DNA from: Phaeoceros laevis
Lineage: Eukaryota; Anthocerotophyta; Anthocerotopsida; Notothyladales
Assembly: GCA_049999765.1 (NCBI GenBank)
Contig: JBNGIQ010008749.1
Location: 1 to 49,519, forward strand
Reading direction: 5' to 3'
DNA length: 49,519 bases
A program made the translations under genes and the position numbers. Shown here piece after piece: positions 20,958 through 31,049 of this stretch (position 1 is the stretch's first letter; every line of letters begins with the position of its first letter). The notes below the pieces were generated by a model that saw only the letters and a program-made list of their open reading frames with translations, searched no databases and had not been told where the DNA came from.

Positions 20958-23041
20958 ATGTCATCGAGGTTTTTTAATCGGGGTAGCAGTAGTTCTAGCA
21001 AGGCGCCGGATGCAGATCTCCCGCAAGCCAGGGTCGTGGTGGGACTAGACTTCGGAACCACCTTCTCCGGATTCGCATTTGCTCACATTTCGAAGCCCAA
21101 GGAAGTGAACAAATTCGTGGAGTGGCCTGAAACAAGGGGTGCAGGCGTCCCACAGTACTGCAAAACCCAGACCAGCTTGTACTACCGCTACTGCGAGGAC
21201 GGGAGCTACCTGCTCCAGAACTGGGGATGGCCGGCTCAGGTGGCCTACAGGGAAGACGTCACGGAAGCTGCCAAAGCTGCCAGACATGGCGGGCAGCCGC
21301 TTGCCAACTGTTTCCTCACCAAATTCAAGCTTCACTTGGCCGGGGAAGAGAATATCCGCACCTCCAGACTTGGCCCTAGCACTGCAGACCCGCTGCCCCC
21401 TGGTCTCACACCGGAGAGGGTGGTCACAGACTACCTGAGGGAGATGGGAACCCACATCATGAAGATCATCCAGCTCAGATACGGCGAGCAGCTGGGCATC
21501 CAAGAGGTACCTAGCTAGCTAGCTACTCATGACTGCAGCATGTAGGGAGCCCTGTCTGGTTCCAGTGTGCCAAAAAATTTGGGATGCATATGCGTTGATG
21601 AATTGACACATGTATACATGTATGTCCTGCTTGTAGGTCAAGTGGTGTCTGACGGTTCCAGCCCTTTGGGGCGCCGATGCCAAGCTCAAAATGGTTGTAT
21701 GTTCCGAAAAGGCAGGCCTAGTGCAGGGACATCATACTCCCCCCGATGTGACAGCCAGTCCTCACCCTATTACCATCGTCTTGGAGCCTGAGGCAGCTGC
21801 CCTGGCATGCTGGTCTGAGCCCGGAGCGCATCTAGAGATTGGGCAGGGAGAGCACCTCCTGGTTGCGGACATTGGTGGAGGTACAACTTGAATTAGGCCG
21901 TCACCAGCTGGGAGTGTGTGGTTGGTGCACACACGTGGTATGTAGACTAACGGATGCTAACCTTGTCCAACTTTGATTACAAGCAGGGACTGCGGACATC
22001 GTGGTGCACAAGAGAGTGAACCAGGGCTCGAATGAGCTCAACCTGAAGGAAGTGGCCCCCAGCTCCGGTGGCTTGTGTGGAGGATCTTTTGTAGATCAAG
22101 CCTACCTCAACTTGCTCAAGGAGAGAATCCCATGCTTCCAAGAGCATGTCACTGTGCATGGCAGAGTCCTGATCCAGATCCTCAAGCAATGGCACGAGTT
22201 CAAGAGCACGTACGATGGGGGAGCCAAAAGCCGTCTTATAGTGGAAATCCCTTCCACTCTGACAGCTGCATGGAAGCGGCACGACAAGGAAAATGGCCGC
22301 AGAGCCAAGGAAGACGAAGAATATGAGGAGCTGCGGCTGAACAACTCTGACCTCGAGGGCGTCTTCCAGCCCACCGTGACTGAGATCATGCGGCTCATCC
22401 ACGCCAAGATGACCGGAGAGGTGAAGGTGCTGATGGTGGTCGGTGGCTTTTCAGCGTCGCCTTACCTCATGGCCAGGATCAAATCGGAGCTGGGGCACCA
22501 GGTGAGGAGCATCATCAACCCTAACGATCCGGGCGCTGCCATCTGCTCCGGGGCGGTGCTCACGGGCTTGAATCCGCAGAGCAGGATAGTGTCCAGGATA
22601 AGCAAGATGTCGTACGGCTTGAAGGTGAGTAAACCGTTCGACGAAAGTGTGCACCCAAAGGAGAAACGGTTTAAGGATGAGAGGAAGGTGTACATGTGCG
22701 CGGACCTGTTGCAGATATATGTGGTAATAGGGGAGGAAGTGGATGTGGATTCCACCAGGAGCTTCAACTTCAACCCCATGTCTAAGAAAGCCAAGCACAT
22801 TAGCTTCGAACTGTTCAGCTCCTCTGAGATGACACCACCGATGTTCACCACTGACAGGGGAGTGTCGTCTGTGGGTTCCTTTGAGATGGACATTTCAGAT
22901 GGCTTGAAGCTTGGCCGGGAACGTAGCGTCGCAGTGACCATGCAGTTTGGCCGAACCACTATTGACGTGAGAGGTCAGCGTGTCAACTTTGGGGACACAA
23001 ACAAGATTGATACCTTCAAGTTTGTGTTTGAAGCGTCTTGA
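20958..23041 (+). CDS. HSPA12-like Hsp70 ATPase, type II (H3)
   Basis: Three exons: 20958-21506, 21637-21880 and 21987-23041; predicted 615 aa. The start is set at MSSRFFNRG because the type II paralogues begin MSTRFFSRA and MSSKFFSRA; the ATG at 20943 is in frame but unsupported by them. A Ser-rich leader of about 28 residues precedes VVVGLDFGTTFSGFAFAH. Phosphate-2 (ADIGGGTADIVVH) is near residue 260, the adenosine motif VVGGFSASPYLM near 414, then NPNDPGAAICSGAVLTG. The C-terminal domain ends in VNFGDTNKIDTFKFVF. All ATPase motifs are intact. Intron 2 splits DIGGG exactly as in type I, so both types come from one ancestral gene. Its 3' flank carries a SINE-like insertion absent from the other type II genes. 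Confidence 0.9.
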
Positions 23042-23203
23042 CTGATCACCGGGACCCGTGGATTTGATCTCTACTTCTGTTGTATGGGGAAGTCATGGTG
23101 TAGCCAGACCCGGACAGATCTTTATTCTAATATGATGTTTCCCAAAATGCTTGTTCCCAACTAGTGAAAGAAAACCTGTCTCATCATTGCCTTGACTCCC
23201 ATG

Positions 23204-23316
23204 TAGTAGTAGTAGGACATCTGATTATGGTGTTTAGCCAACTCCGCATGGGAATTGAACACCCCGTCAGCGACCAGGAGCCCCCGTCCAGGGATTGTAG
23301 GCGACAACCGGGAGCC
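23204..23316 (-). repeat. SINE-like insertion with target-site duplication, copy 2
   Basis: Flanked by CCCATG at 23198-23203 and 23317-23322. The 3' flanks of paralogues H5 (41860-42010) and H6 (47990-48195) read straight through this point, so the insertion occurred after duplication. The minus strand has a B-box-like GTTCAATTC and a 3' (CTA)n tail. Confidence 0.75.
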
Positions 23317-23322
23317 CCCATG

Positions 23323-25040
23323 CTTTGCAGTTCCTGGCCTGGGCAAGCAAACAACAGCTACAGTTGGGGCCCAACTGAAATTCCTGGTCCCCCCGGCTCC
23401 TCCTACCCTACCAGGAGTGAGCCAATGGGATAGCATGGTCACCGCATGGACCGGTGGTCGCCCCAGAATCCCAGACGCACGGTCCGGTGCCGGCATTAAT
23501 ATTCGAGGCCAGCACGGCACCCCCGCCGGGCAGCCGGTGCTGGTAGGAGGAAAGACTGATATCAGATGAGCACCACAAGTCACATATGGTAGAGAAGACC
23601 ACTGAAAGGATTAGATTGGCAAGCTCACGTTTCATCGCGTAAGCCACAGGATATGCCTTGATCATGTACAGACGCAAGCGCAAGGCCGGCCTCAAGTTAG
23701 CTAGCTCCTGGAAGGGGGCTCCCGAGGAGAACTCCTTCCCGCAGTCTTCAGCTGGACGTGTGCTTGAGACATGTGGCTTGCAAATGGAATATCTAGCTCA
23801 CACAAAAAGTGAGGATACCTTAGAAGATGTAGGAGTGCTATTCAAAGACAAGGATATTTGTCAGATTTTACACCAAAATCTCTCCATGCTCAAGCTCGGA
23901 ACAGACGAGAGAGACAAGATGAAGTGCCATGGTCCGCTGGACATTCTGAAAAACAGCCTGGTTCAGAAACCCAGCTCTTGTTAGGTATGTCAATAGGATG
24001 TCATAAGTATATTATAGGCATTTCCAAGTATGCCTCTTGCTAGTTGTGAAGATGGGCTGGCCGGTGCAGTAACAGCCGGCAATGCAAGCGTAAGCTGCTT
24101 TCCGCATGAGCAGCCTGCTGCTCTTCAAGGTACCACTACGCACAAACATGTACACTGGTACAATTGAATTTTCTGCACGGCATTTCAAATGTCTAATTGT
24201 GCTCATCCTTGATCCGCATCTTCAACTCGGTGAGATATCCTGGTTACAGTTCACCTGGTAGGCATCATTCAATTCGACCATCAAAGCACTACTTCCAACC
24301 AACATATAGAGCAGTCACTCTGATCTGCTGTGGCTCTCTGGAAATCTTGCTGAGTGCAGGGACCCTTCATGATTACGCTGTGTCCAGGTTTGGCAGACAT
24401 GATTATGAATATGCTATTGGACTTCAGATCTCTCTCAAGGTCTAGAAATCTCTCTCAAGATCTGGTAACCCACTCGTGAGCAAGTCCTCAAGGCTGAAAC
24501 CGAGTTTGTTGTAAAAGCTTGAAAAGGACGTTCTGTGCCCGTAGAAACAGTCCACAATGCTTTTTGAAGTTGAAGAGATTAAAAACCTGAAGAACCCTAT
24601 GTCACCCAAAGAAAAGCAGTCATTTCAACTGGTTTGTTCAGTAGTGGACTTGTGGCCATTCCTTGAAAAGCATCAACCCTTTCATGCCAGCTGAGCAATT
24701 CATGAATGCGATCTTGAATTTATACAAATTTAGTGTGGGCATTCAACTATATATGTACAGATATAATACCGCTAGGCTTGATGCCTGTGCCTTGTGGGAT
24801 ATCCCACTGTGCAGTGTGCACAACAAAGCGTGGATCAGAGTGCTTCTAAGGACAGTGAAGCACATACATACTAGTACTGGTTTAGCTCTCGTTCACCATG
24901 ACCAGACTGAGTATGCATCTCTGAATTCAAACTAGCAAAATAGCGTTCAGAGTGCTTGAAGGAATCATTGTTCAAACAAAGTCTGACACAGTCACGAAGC
25001 CAAAGGCGTTGCCTGTATGCAAATTTGCATGGTTCAGGAG
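23323..25040. other. intergenic; one GIL1-B-type fragment, otherwise nothing recognised
   Basis: The frame at 23658-23984 (108 codons) has no recognisable domain. The fragment at 24110-24236 is described separately. The stretch 24237-25040 is AT-richer and has no supported gene; a short direct repeat ATCTCTCTCAAG occurs at about 24429 and 24450. Confidence 0.45.
24110..24236 (+). pseudogene. fragment of GIL1-like B, end of exon 1 plus intron
   Basis: From CTCTTCAAGGTACCACTAC through CTCATCCTTGATCCGCA to CAACT.GGTGAGA, it matches 14485-14602, the exon 1 end, intron and exon 2 start of gene B. The rest of the gene is absent. It shows that a second B-type gene once existed here. Confidence 0.75.
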
Positions 25041-26400
25041 TCACTCAACAGGTTCAAAAGCAATCTTGAAGGCATCTATCTTGGTTCTGTCCCCAAAGTT
25101 GAGACACTGACCTTTGAGCTCAATGGTGGATCGGCCAAACTTCATAGTCACTTTGATCTGGCGGTCTCGGCCGGCAGGCCTAGCCTCACGCCATCTAAAA
25201 AGTCCATTTCGAAGGAACCCACAAGGGCCACTCCCTCGTCGGTGGTGAACATGGGTGCAACTTTTTCAGAAGTGCTGAACACTTCAAAGCAGATGATTTT
25301 GGCAAATGTTGCTAGTGAGCAGGCGGTAGATGAAGCTCTTGGTGAAGTCAACAGGAACCTCCTGCCCCATATGCACATAGATGTCCCAGAGGTCCCGACA
25401 CATGTCCTTCTTGGTTTCATCCTTCCACCGTTTGGAGACTGGATGCAAAGTCTTGTCGAACTCTCTGTAGGCTCCCACACCATACGACCTCTTGGCTATA
25501 TACTGGACACTATCTTGGGTGCACTGCATGGATTCAAGCCAGTGAGCACTAGTACTGCCCCAGAGCAGATTGCAGCTCCTGGATTATTAGGGTTTACTAT
25601 GCGCACCTGCTGCCCCAGCAATTCCTTGATGTGGCCATGAGGTAAGGTGATGCGGAGAACCCACCCACCACCATCAACACCTTCATTTAGCTGGTCATGC
25701 TGCAGTGGATGAGCCTCATGATCTCGTTCACGGTGGGGTTGAACACACCCTCGATGTCAGCTTTTGTCAACCGTAGCTCCTCATAGTCCAGATCATCTTG
25801 GACTCGGATGCCATGCTCCTGGTCATACTTCTTCCAGGCAGAGGACAAACTGGAAGGCAGTTCCACGTCCAGACGGGTTCTGTATGCTCCATCATATATA
25901 GGTGCTCTCGAACTCGTGCCATTGCTTGACCTTGTTGATCAGAACTCTGCCGTGCATGGCCACGTGCTCTGGGAAGCATGGAATCCTGCGCTGCAGCAGC
26001 TTCAGTAGTCCTGGTCCACAAAGGTTCCTCCGCACAGGCCACCTGAGCTTGGGGCCACTTCTTTCAGCCTCAGCTCTCCGTGCCATCATTCACTTTCTCA
26101 TGCACCACAATGTCCACAGTCCCTGTACAGTCAGAGTTAGCATTTCCAGTGACAGATTCTGAATTCACAAGACTGCTTCTAGATAGCTATAGAGGGAATT
26201 TACCCTTCTATCTATGACATGTATGCAAACTCACCTAGAGCTCCAATATCTGCAACCATGATGTGGTCTCCTTTCTGAATTTCCAGATGACTTCCGGGCT
26301 CAGTCCAGCATGCCAAGGCACCTGCTGCTTCAGGCTCCAAAACAATCTCGATGGGGTAAGGACTGGCTATGTACAACACCATAAGGAGTGTGATGCCCTT
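25041..26400 (-). pseudogene. HSPA12-like Hsp70 pseudogene, lacking exon 1 (H7)
   Basis: On the minus strand: exon 2 (about 26400-26235) is truncated at its 5' end and keeps PYPIEIVLEPEA and the ADIG region. Exon 3 runs from about 26130 down to the stop at 25043-25041. Frames shift at several points: near 26080 before the LKEVAPSSGG equivalent, around 25900, and near 25300. The stretch around 25600 still reads VNPNNPGAAIC in pieces. The phosphate-1 exon is missing, and the left partner at its 5' end is a PP2-gene exon 1 fragment. It is closest to type II but clearly diverged. Confidence 0.82.
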
Positions 26401-26419
26401 GCACACCAGAGAAAGAGCT

Positions 26420-26790
26420 AGGCCTGTCTGTAGACGTGCTGGTGCTGGTATTGGGAGTCGGAGATTCCATCATTGTGCTGTGCAGGCTTCACATTTATCA
26501 ACCGGCAAAGAATGCCAAAGTGCACAAGCGAATACCTGGAAAAGCTGGAAACTTTTTTGCTGAAATTAACCTGTTTACACAATGTATAAACTGGAACGAA
26601 ACGCGTATCATTCCATTTGATACCTGTTTCCAGTTTCAGTTCTCACTGAGAACCGATCGACGGTTGCTGGATTTGTGCTTCTCTACGACGACGCAGGTCT
26701 TTAGGACTGTGGATGGGGTTTTATCTGTAGACACAAATAGCTTGGCTGGGCCAATATTCTGTCAGGGCTGTGTGGTCGGAACTCGGCAAG
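26420..26790 (+). pseudogene. 4-helix-bundle/PP2 gene fragments
   Basis: The bases 26430-26535 match exon 1 of the PP2 fusion genes (CATCAT.GTGCTGTGCAG, CAAAGAATGCCAAAGTGCAC). The bases about 26645-26790 match the end of the PP2 exon (GTTGCTGGATTTGTGCTTCT, GTGGATGG.GTTTAT, TGTCAGGGC). The middle of the gene is gone. The fragment meets antisense HSPA12-like exon 2 on its left. Confidence 0.8.
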
Positions 26791-26798
26791 CACAGGTC

Positions 26799-28053
26799 TC
26801 AAACTATCGTTCTCTTCTTCGTTCTCCTGTGACCGTTGTTTGGACCCAGGCCGTGCGTCGGGGCGGGCACCGGGCCGTGCGTCGAGGCGGGCACCGGGCC
26901 GTGCGTCGGGGAGAGCACCGGGGAGTGCGGCGAAGGTTTGCTCTGCCCAACATCAGCTTCAGCCCTGCGCCTGGCTCTGTAGACACAGCAGAAGCCCACG
27001 ACCCCGACTACCAAGACCAGCACCACCGCGGCGGGCACCGCTATAGCTGCAACCAATTCATGAATCCGACTCATGAACCATCGATGAGTCGAAGTTTTGG
27101 GTTGGGAATTCGAAGCAGCACATTGTCAAGAGCGTTCGAAGTGAGCAGCCAAGCAAACAACTGCACCACCACGTACTTACCTGCCACAGGAACGGTCTTT
27201 TTCTCTGAGCGGTCGACGGGTCTGAGTGATGATGACGAGAGCGGCGCGGTTAACATTGCACGTGTCAACGTGGGCGGTGGAGGAGGAGGCTCAGCACCGC
27301 TTGAAGAACCTGGAGGACAATATTTCAAGATACCATGATAGACATGTATGTGACTAGTAGACGGACAGTGCAGAATCAGGTGACGAACTGGAAACAGCAG
27401 CAAGCAGCGATAAGTAGTACGCGTAGGGGCGGTAATTGATATTGGTGCACGCACGCAAGGCTTAGCTTACAGGATAAGCAGACCTGTGTAGAATGTGAGG
27501 GCGAACTTCATGTTGGATCTGCAGTCATCAGCCTTGGAGCTCCCAAAATGGGCAGTGCACCAGGTGCCGGGATCTTGGGGGGGGGAGACCCACGGCTTTG
27601 AGGGTATCAAAGCCCAGGACGTTGGGGCCCGAGAAATTGCAGGTGTCGAAGCTCGCCTGATCCTCGAACGCCCACACATCGTGTTCGCTTGTGTCGTAGG
27701 TGAAATCTGCTAGGTACGCAACAACACACCGTCATATTTACAACAATCAATCACAGCAAGCAAGCAAACATGTCAGGATTTCACAACCCACAATGTCATG
27801 CAAGCGAGTATAGCTCGGTAGATGTATACATACCCAGCACGTCGCCGCCGCACCAGGTTATCCCGTCGGCCCATGTCTGGAAGGAGAAGGTGACGGGAGG
27901 ACGTTTCCAAGTATGGTAGGCGCCTCCCACGTTATACCTCTTAGCGTGGGCGGTGATGGCCAACTGGAAGAGCATCAGCAGCAGCAGCAGACCTAGGGCA
28001 ATGGCAGCCAAGCCATGTGCACGGGGCCTGCTACTCCGCGGTGAGCCGCCCAT
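26799..28053 (-). CDS. phytocyanin-like single-pass membrane protein, copy P1 (frameshifted)
   Basis: Four exons on the minus strand: 28053-27834, 27709-27484, 27387-27181 and 27046-26799. Exon 1 gives an N-terminal hydrophobic signal (LAAIALGLLLLLMLFQLAITAHA) and the phytocyanin opening (YNVGGAYHTW, FQTWADG). Exon 2 has the EHDVW and SF.TCNF strands and the closing DDCRSNMKF. Exon 3 is a Pro-rich linker (PPPPPP). Exon 4 is a transmembrane helix (AIAVPAAVVLVLVVGVVGF), an RARRR stop-transfer and a Pro-rich tail with three 8-residue repeats. A run of nine C on the coding strand (about 27587-27595) puts the frame one base out within exon 2; with eight C all four exons would join to 299 codons plus stop. 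This is either a real mutation or a homopolymer error. An upstream in-frame ATG lies at 28080. Confidence 0.68.
26850..26932. repeat. 24-bp coding repeats in P1 tail, three copies
   Basis: Three tandem units of GGGCCGTGCGTCGGGGCGG followed by GCACC encode, on the minus strand, the repeated THGPVPA-type residues of the cytosolic tail. Confidence 0.8.
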
Positions 28054-29234
28054 GGCCGCCCCGGCCAGCGAGCTGCGCATGGCTCTCCAGATTGATCCCG
28101 ATTACAACTCTCCTCCTCCTGCCTGCAGGAGCCCCGGCGGGAGCTCAAACTCGGCGGGACGAGGGAGGAGGATTGCGCTGGCCGGCACTCCAAGTGTTTG
28201 ACCAAATCCTTCCGGATCCCTCCCTCCCGCGGAAACCAATCCCCTCTCCCTTCCCGGCCACGCGGCTGAGGATTTTTCGAGACAGCTTCGATTGTCTGCG
28301 GACGAGTTGGAGCCAGAAAGCTGCCTGCCGTACCTGCCCGGCTCGCAAGTGCCGACCCTCAGTTGAGGCGTTGCCCACGCCGGCGCGACGCCAGTAGATC
28401 GAGAACTGGATCTGCATCTTCCTCCTCGAAATAAGCCGCATCGTACTGACCTGGGTCCCACACTTTGAGAGGCAGGCTGGATAACGCTGGCGAGAGGCAG
28501 GCTTTGTCAACACATTCTTGCCCCACTGTAAATTTCAGCTCACCGTACGGATTCGTACCTCACCATGCACAGTAGTTACAGTTACTCGTATGAGTGGAGT
28601 CGCAGACTCTTGATGAGAGGGGGAGGGGGTTCCAAAAAGGCAGCTGAGACTTCGTCAACTCATCCTTGCCCCACCACAAACGTCAGCTCATGTACTGTAT
28701 GGTACCCGAGTCCCGACAAGCCTGGCCCTGTAGCAGCTCCAACGCTATTTCCAGGAAGATGCTTTACTCATATCATTGTTGCTTGTGCACTTTCATGCGC
28801 AGCTGCGAATACTTTACATGATGCTGTCCAGAGATCTATGTTTGCTCCCGGGCACCCTGCGTACGTGACTTCCAAATTAACACAGTTAGACACAGTACAG
28901 CATGTTGCAAGTGGGGCTACGGCCTTGCAAAAGCACACTTGTGACAAGGTGTGCTTTTGCAAGGCTCGAGTCGTTGTCCCAGGTGTGCCAAAAGTCATGC
29001 CCGCAGTGGCCCTATTAGCCAACACGGTACGAAGGGGCCGGGCACATGTCCCAGTTAATTCCCTGGCGGAGTTACGATACTCACCTGACTAATAAGTACT
29101 ACCTAAATAGTTCTAAACCCACTCCTGGACAGCCCAAACAGTGTACCTAGAGGATAGTGACTTTGTGATGCTGTGGACAGGGACAACACCTTGAGCATTT
29201 CCAAGGCCAAGCACGCAAAAGACACTCTTCTTCT
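28054..29234. other. intergenic between P1 and P2, dispersed repeats
   Basis: Positions 28580-28790 resemble 31790-31970 and 7800-7960. Positions 28808-29080, read on the minus strand, resemble 32015-32232 on the plus strand. The frame at 28565-29092 spans these repeats and is not supported as a gene. Confidence 0.55.
28923..28964. repeat. perfect 16-bp inverted repeat (hairpin insertion)
   Basis: The arms CCTTGCAAAAGCACAC (28923-28938) and its exact complement (28949-28964) flank 10 bases. The homologous sequence near 32115 lacks the hairpin, so it looks like a small foldback or MITE-like insertion in one copy. Confidence 0.75.
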
Positions 29235-30604
29235 TCAAACCGCTAGTACTGGGGTAGTCGTCGCAGACGTGGGGCCGAAGCCGTGTACCCCGTTGGGTGC
29301 GGGCAATGGCGGCCTCCCGTTGAATACGGGCGGTGGTGGCCCTGGCACCACCACCGGTACCGGAGCGGGCTGGAATGCCAGCACGGGGCTGTGCGGGGGG
29401 GATGCTGGGGCGGGCTGGAATGCCAGCACCGGGCTGTCCGGTGGCGGGGGTTTGCTCGGCCCAACACTGTGCGGGGGGGATGCCGGGGCGGGCTGGAATG
29501 CCAGCACCGGGCTGCCCGGTGGCGGGGGTTTGCTCGGCCCAACATCAGCTTCATCTCTGCGCCTGGCTCTGCAGACACAGCACAATCCCACCACCCCGGC
29601 TCCCAAGACCACCACCACCACGATGGGCACCGCTATAGCTGCAATCAGTTCATGAATGAACCATCGATGACTCAATTTTTGGGTTGGTAATTGTCCACAA
29701 GCACCAAGCAAGCAATACTAATTGCAAGCACTACTTACCTACCGCGGGAACGCTCGTTTTCTTTGAGTCCTCTGAGCTGCCGGACCAGTAGGATGGAGTG
29801 GGGTACCCCAATTGAGGAGGCCCAGCTATACGAGGAGGAGGAGGAGGAGACGGATCCGAATAAGGATCACCTGAAGCACCTGGAGGACAACATTTCAAGA
29901 TACCATCATATATATGTCTGTTACTAGACAGACCAGTTGCAGCATCAGACCTGTGAAAAATTCGAAACAGCAGCAAGCAACGGTGAGTACTAGGCGTAGG
30001 GGCGGTGCGCGCAAGCTTACAGGAATAGCAGGTGTAGTATGTGAGGGAAAACTTCATGTCGTATGAAGCGCAGTCATCATATATGGAGCTCCCAAAATAG
30101 ATGGTGGAATTGGTGCCGGGAACATCGGGGATGAGCCTTATGGAGGTGGCGTAACTGTAATAGTAGAGGTTGCGGCCCGAGAAATCGCAAGAAGAGAAGC
30201 TCGCCTGGTCCTCGAACATCCACACATCGTGTAAGTCCCTGTTGTAGACGAAAGCTGCTAGGTACGCCAACACATGTACACCGTCATGTTTACAACAATC
30301 AAGCACAGCAGGCAACGAAGCAACCCTAGCCTGGAAACTTACAAGTGTTCAGATTTCACAAGCTTCCCCACAATGTCATGCTTGCAAGCGAGTATATATG
30401 GATCCATGGGTAGAGACACATACTCAGCACGTCGCCGTTGTTCCAGTATATCCCGTCGGCCCAACTCTGGAAGGAGAAATCGGTGTAAGGTTGCCAAGTG
30501 CGGGTGTCGCCTCCCACGTTGAGGGTTTTGGCGTGGGCGGTGATGGCCAACTGGGAGAGCAGCGGTAGCAGCAGCACCCCTAGGGGCAAGGGCAGGCAAG
30601 CCAT
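29235..30604 (-). CDS. phytocyanin-like single-pass membrane protein, copy P2
   Basis: Minus strand, exons 30604-30424, 30257-29739 and 29638-29235; predicted 367 aa. The stretch equal to P1 intron 2 stays open and in frame here, and its former acceptor is changed. The chosen Met starts a 25-residue signal peptide (MACLPLPLGVLLLPLLSQL...). Residues about 27-140 fit a phytocyanin domain (LNVGGDTRTW, SWADGI, LHDVW, SFSSCDF, YDDCASYDMKF). The first His and the disulfide cysteines are kept, but the usual copper-binding Cys and second His are not, as in early-nodulin-like phytocyanins. A Pro-rich linker containing CCPPG, a transmembrane helix at about 234-256, RARRRDE and a Pro-rich cytosolic tail with repeated SPVLAFQPAPASPP follow. 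Most phytocyanins end in a GPI signal, so the tail is unusual. Met residues further upstream (30610, 30664) are alternatives. Confidence 0.7.
29367..29550. repeat. coding tandem repeats in P2 tail, unit about 30-90 bp
   Basis: GGGCTGGAATGCCAGCAC occurs three times, twice within a longer unit that also contains GGCGGGGGTTTGCTCGGCCC. On the minus strand it encodes the Pro-rich repeats. These are protein repeats, not a CRISPR array. Confidence 0.8.
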
Positions 30605-30949
30605 GTGCATGGGGCCTGCTGGTCCGTGGTGAGGCGCCCTTGGCCATCGCCAGCGAGCTGCCATGGCTGTCCAGATCGATGGATCCCGATCACAACTATC
30701 CTCCCAAGTAGTACGCAAAGACAAGCATGCCGATTGTGACTGCGACACCCGCGGCCGGGAGCTCGAACTCGCCGGGATGATGAGGGAGGAGGATTGCGCT
30801 GGGCAGGGGAAGCCATTTGCATATGGATACCCTCTCCCATGGATATCCCGGCCGCTCCACTGGTTTCACGGCTTTGCGATGAAGCAAAAGTTTCGAGGGC
30901 AACTTCATCAGGATCTGTCTGTCTGTAGTCGACTTTGGAACTGTGCACA

Positions 30950-31049
30950 NNNNNNNNNNNNNNNNNNNNNNNNNNNNNNNNNNNNNNNNNNNNNNNNNNN
31001 NNNNNNNNNNNNNNNNNNNNNNNNNNNNNNNNNNNNNNNNNNNNNNNNN
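30950..31049. other. assembly gap of 100 N between identical 47-bp flanks
   Basis: The 47 bases before the gap (30902-30948, starting TTCATCAGGATCTG with its preceding base) reappear immediately after it from 31050. The flanks are identical as far as can be read, so the contig ends probably overlap. Confidence 0.8.

Noticed and set aside
22102-22959. Long minus-strand frames opposite HSPA12-like exon 3 (also at 40781-41793 and 46895-47907)
   Set aside because: They recur only because the sense exons are paralogous, and carry no recognisable domain.
23658-23984. A 108-codon plus-strand frame
   Set aside because: No domain recognised, no paralogous copy in the window and no splice context; it could be a remnant but cannot be supported.
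26850-26932. Regular 24-bp repeats, considered as a CRISPR array or minisatellite
   Set aside because: There are no spacers, and the repeats encode the Pro-rich tail of P1.
26436-27338. A 300-codon plus-strand open frame
   Set aside because: It starts in a PP2-gene fragment and then runs antisense through P1 exons 4 and 3, whose minus-strand translation has clear domain features; the plus-strand protein is low-complexity Arg/Gly from antisense Pro repeats.
28565-29092. A 175-codon plus-strand open frame
   Set aside because: It spans two dispersed repeats and a hairpin insertion, and its homologous copies at 31790-32232 do not keep the frame.
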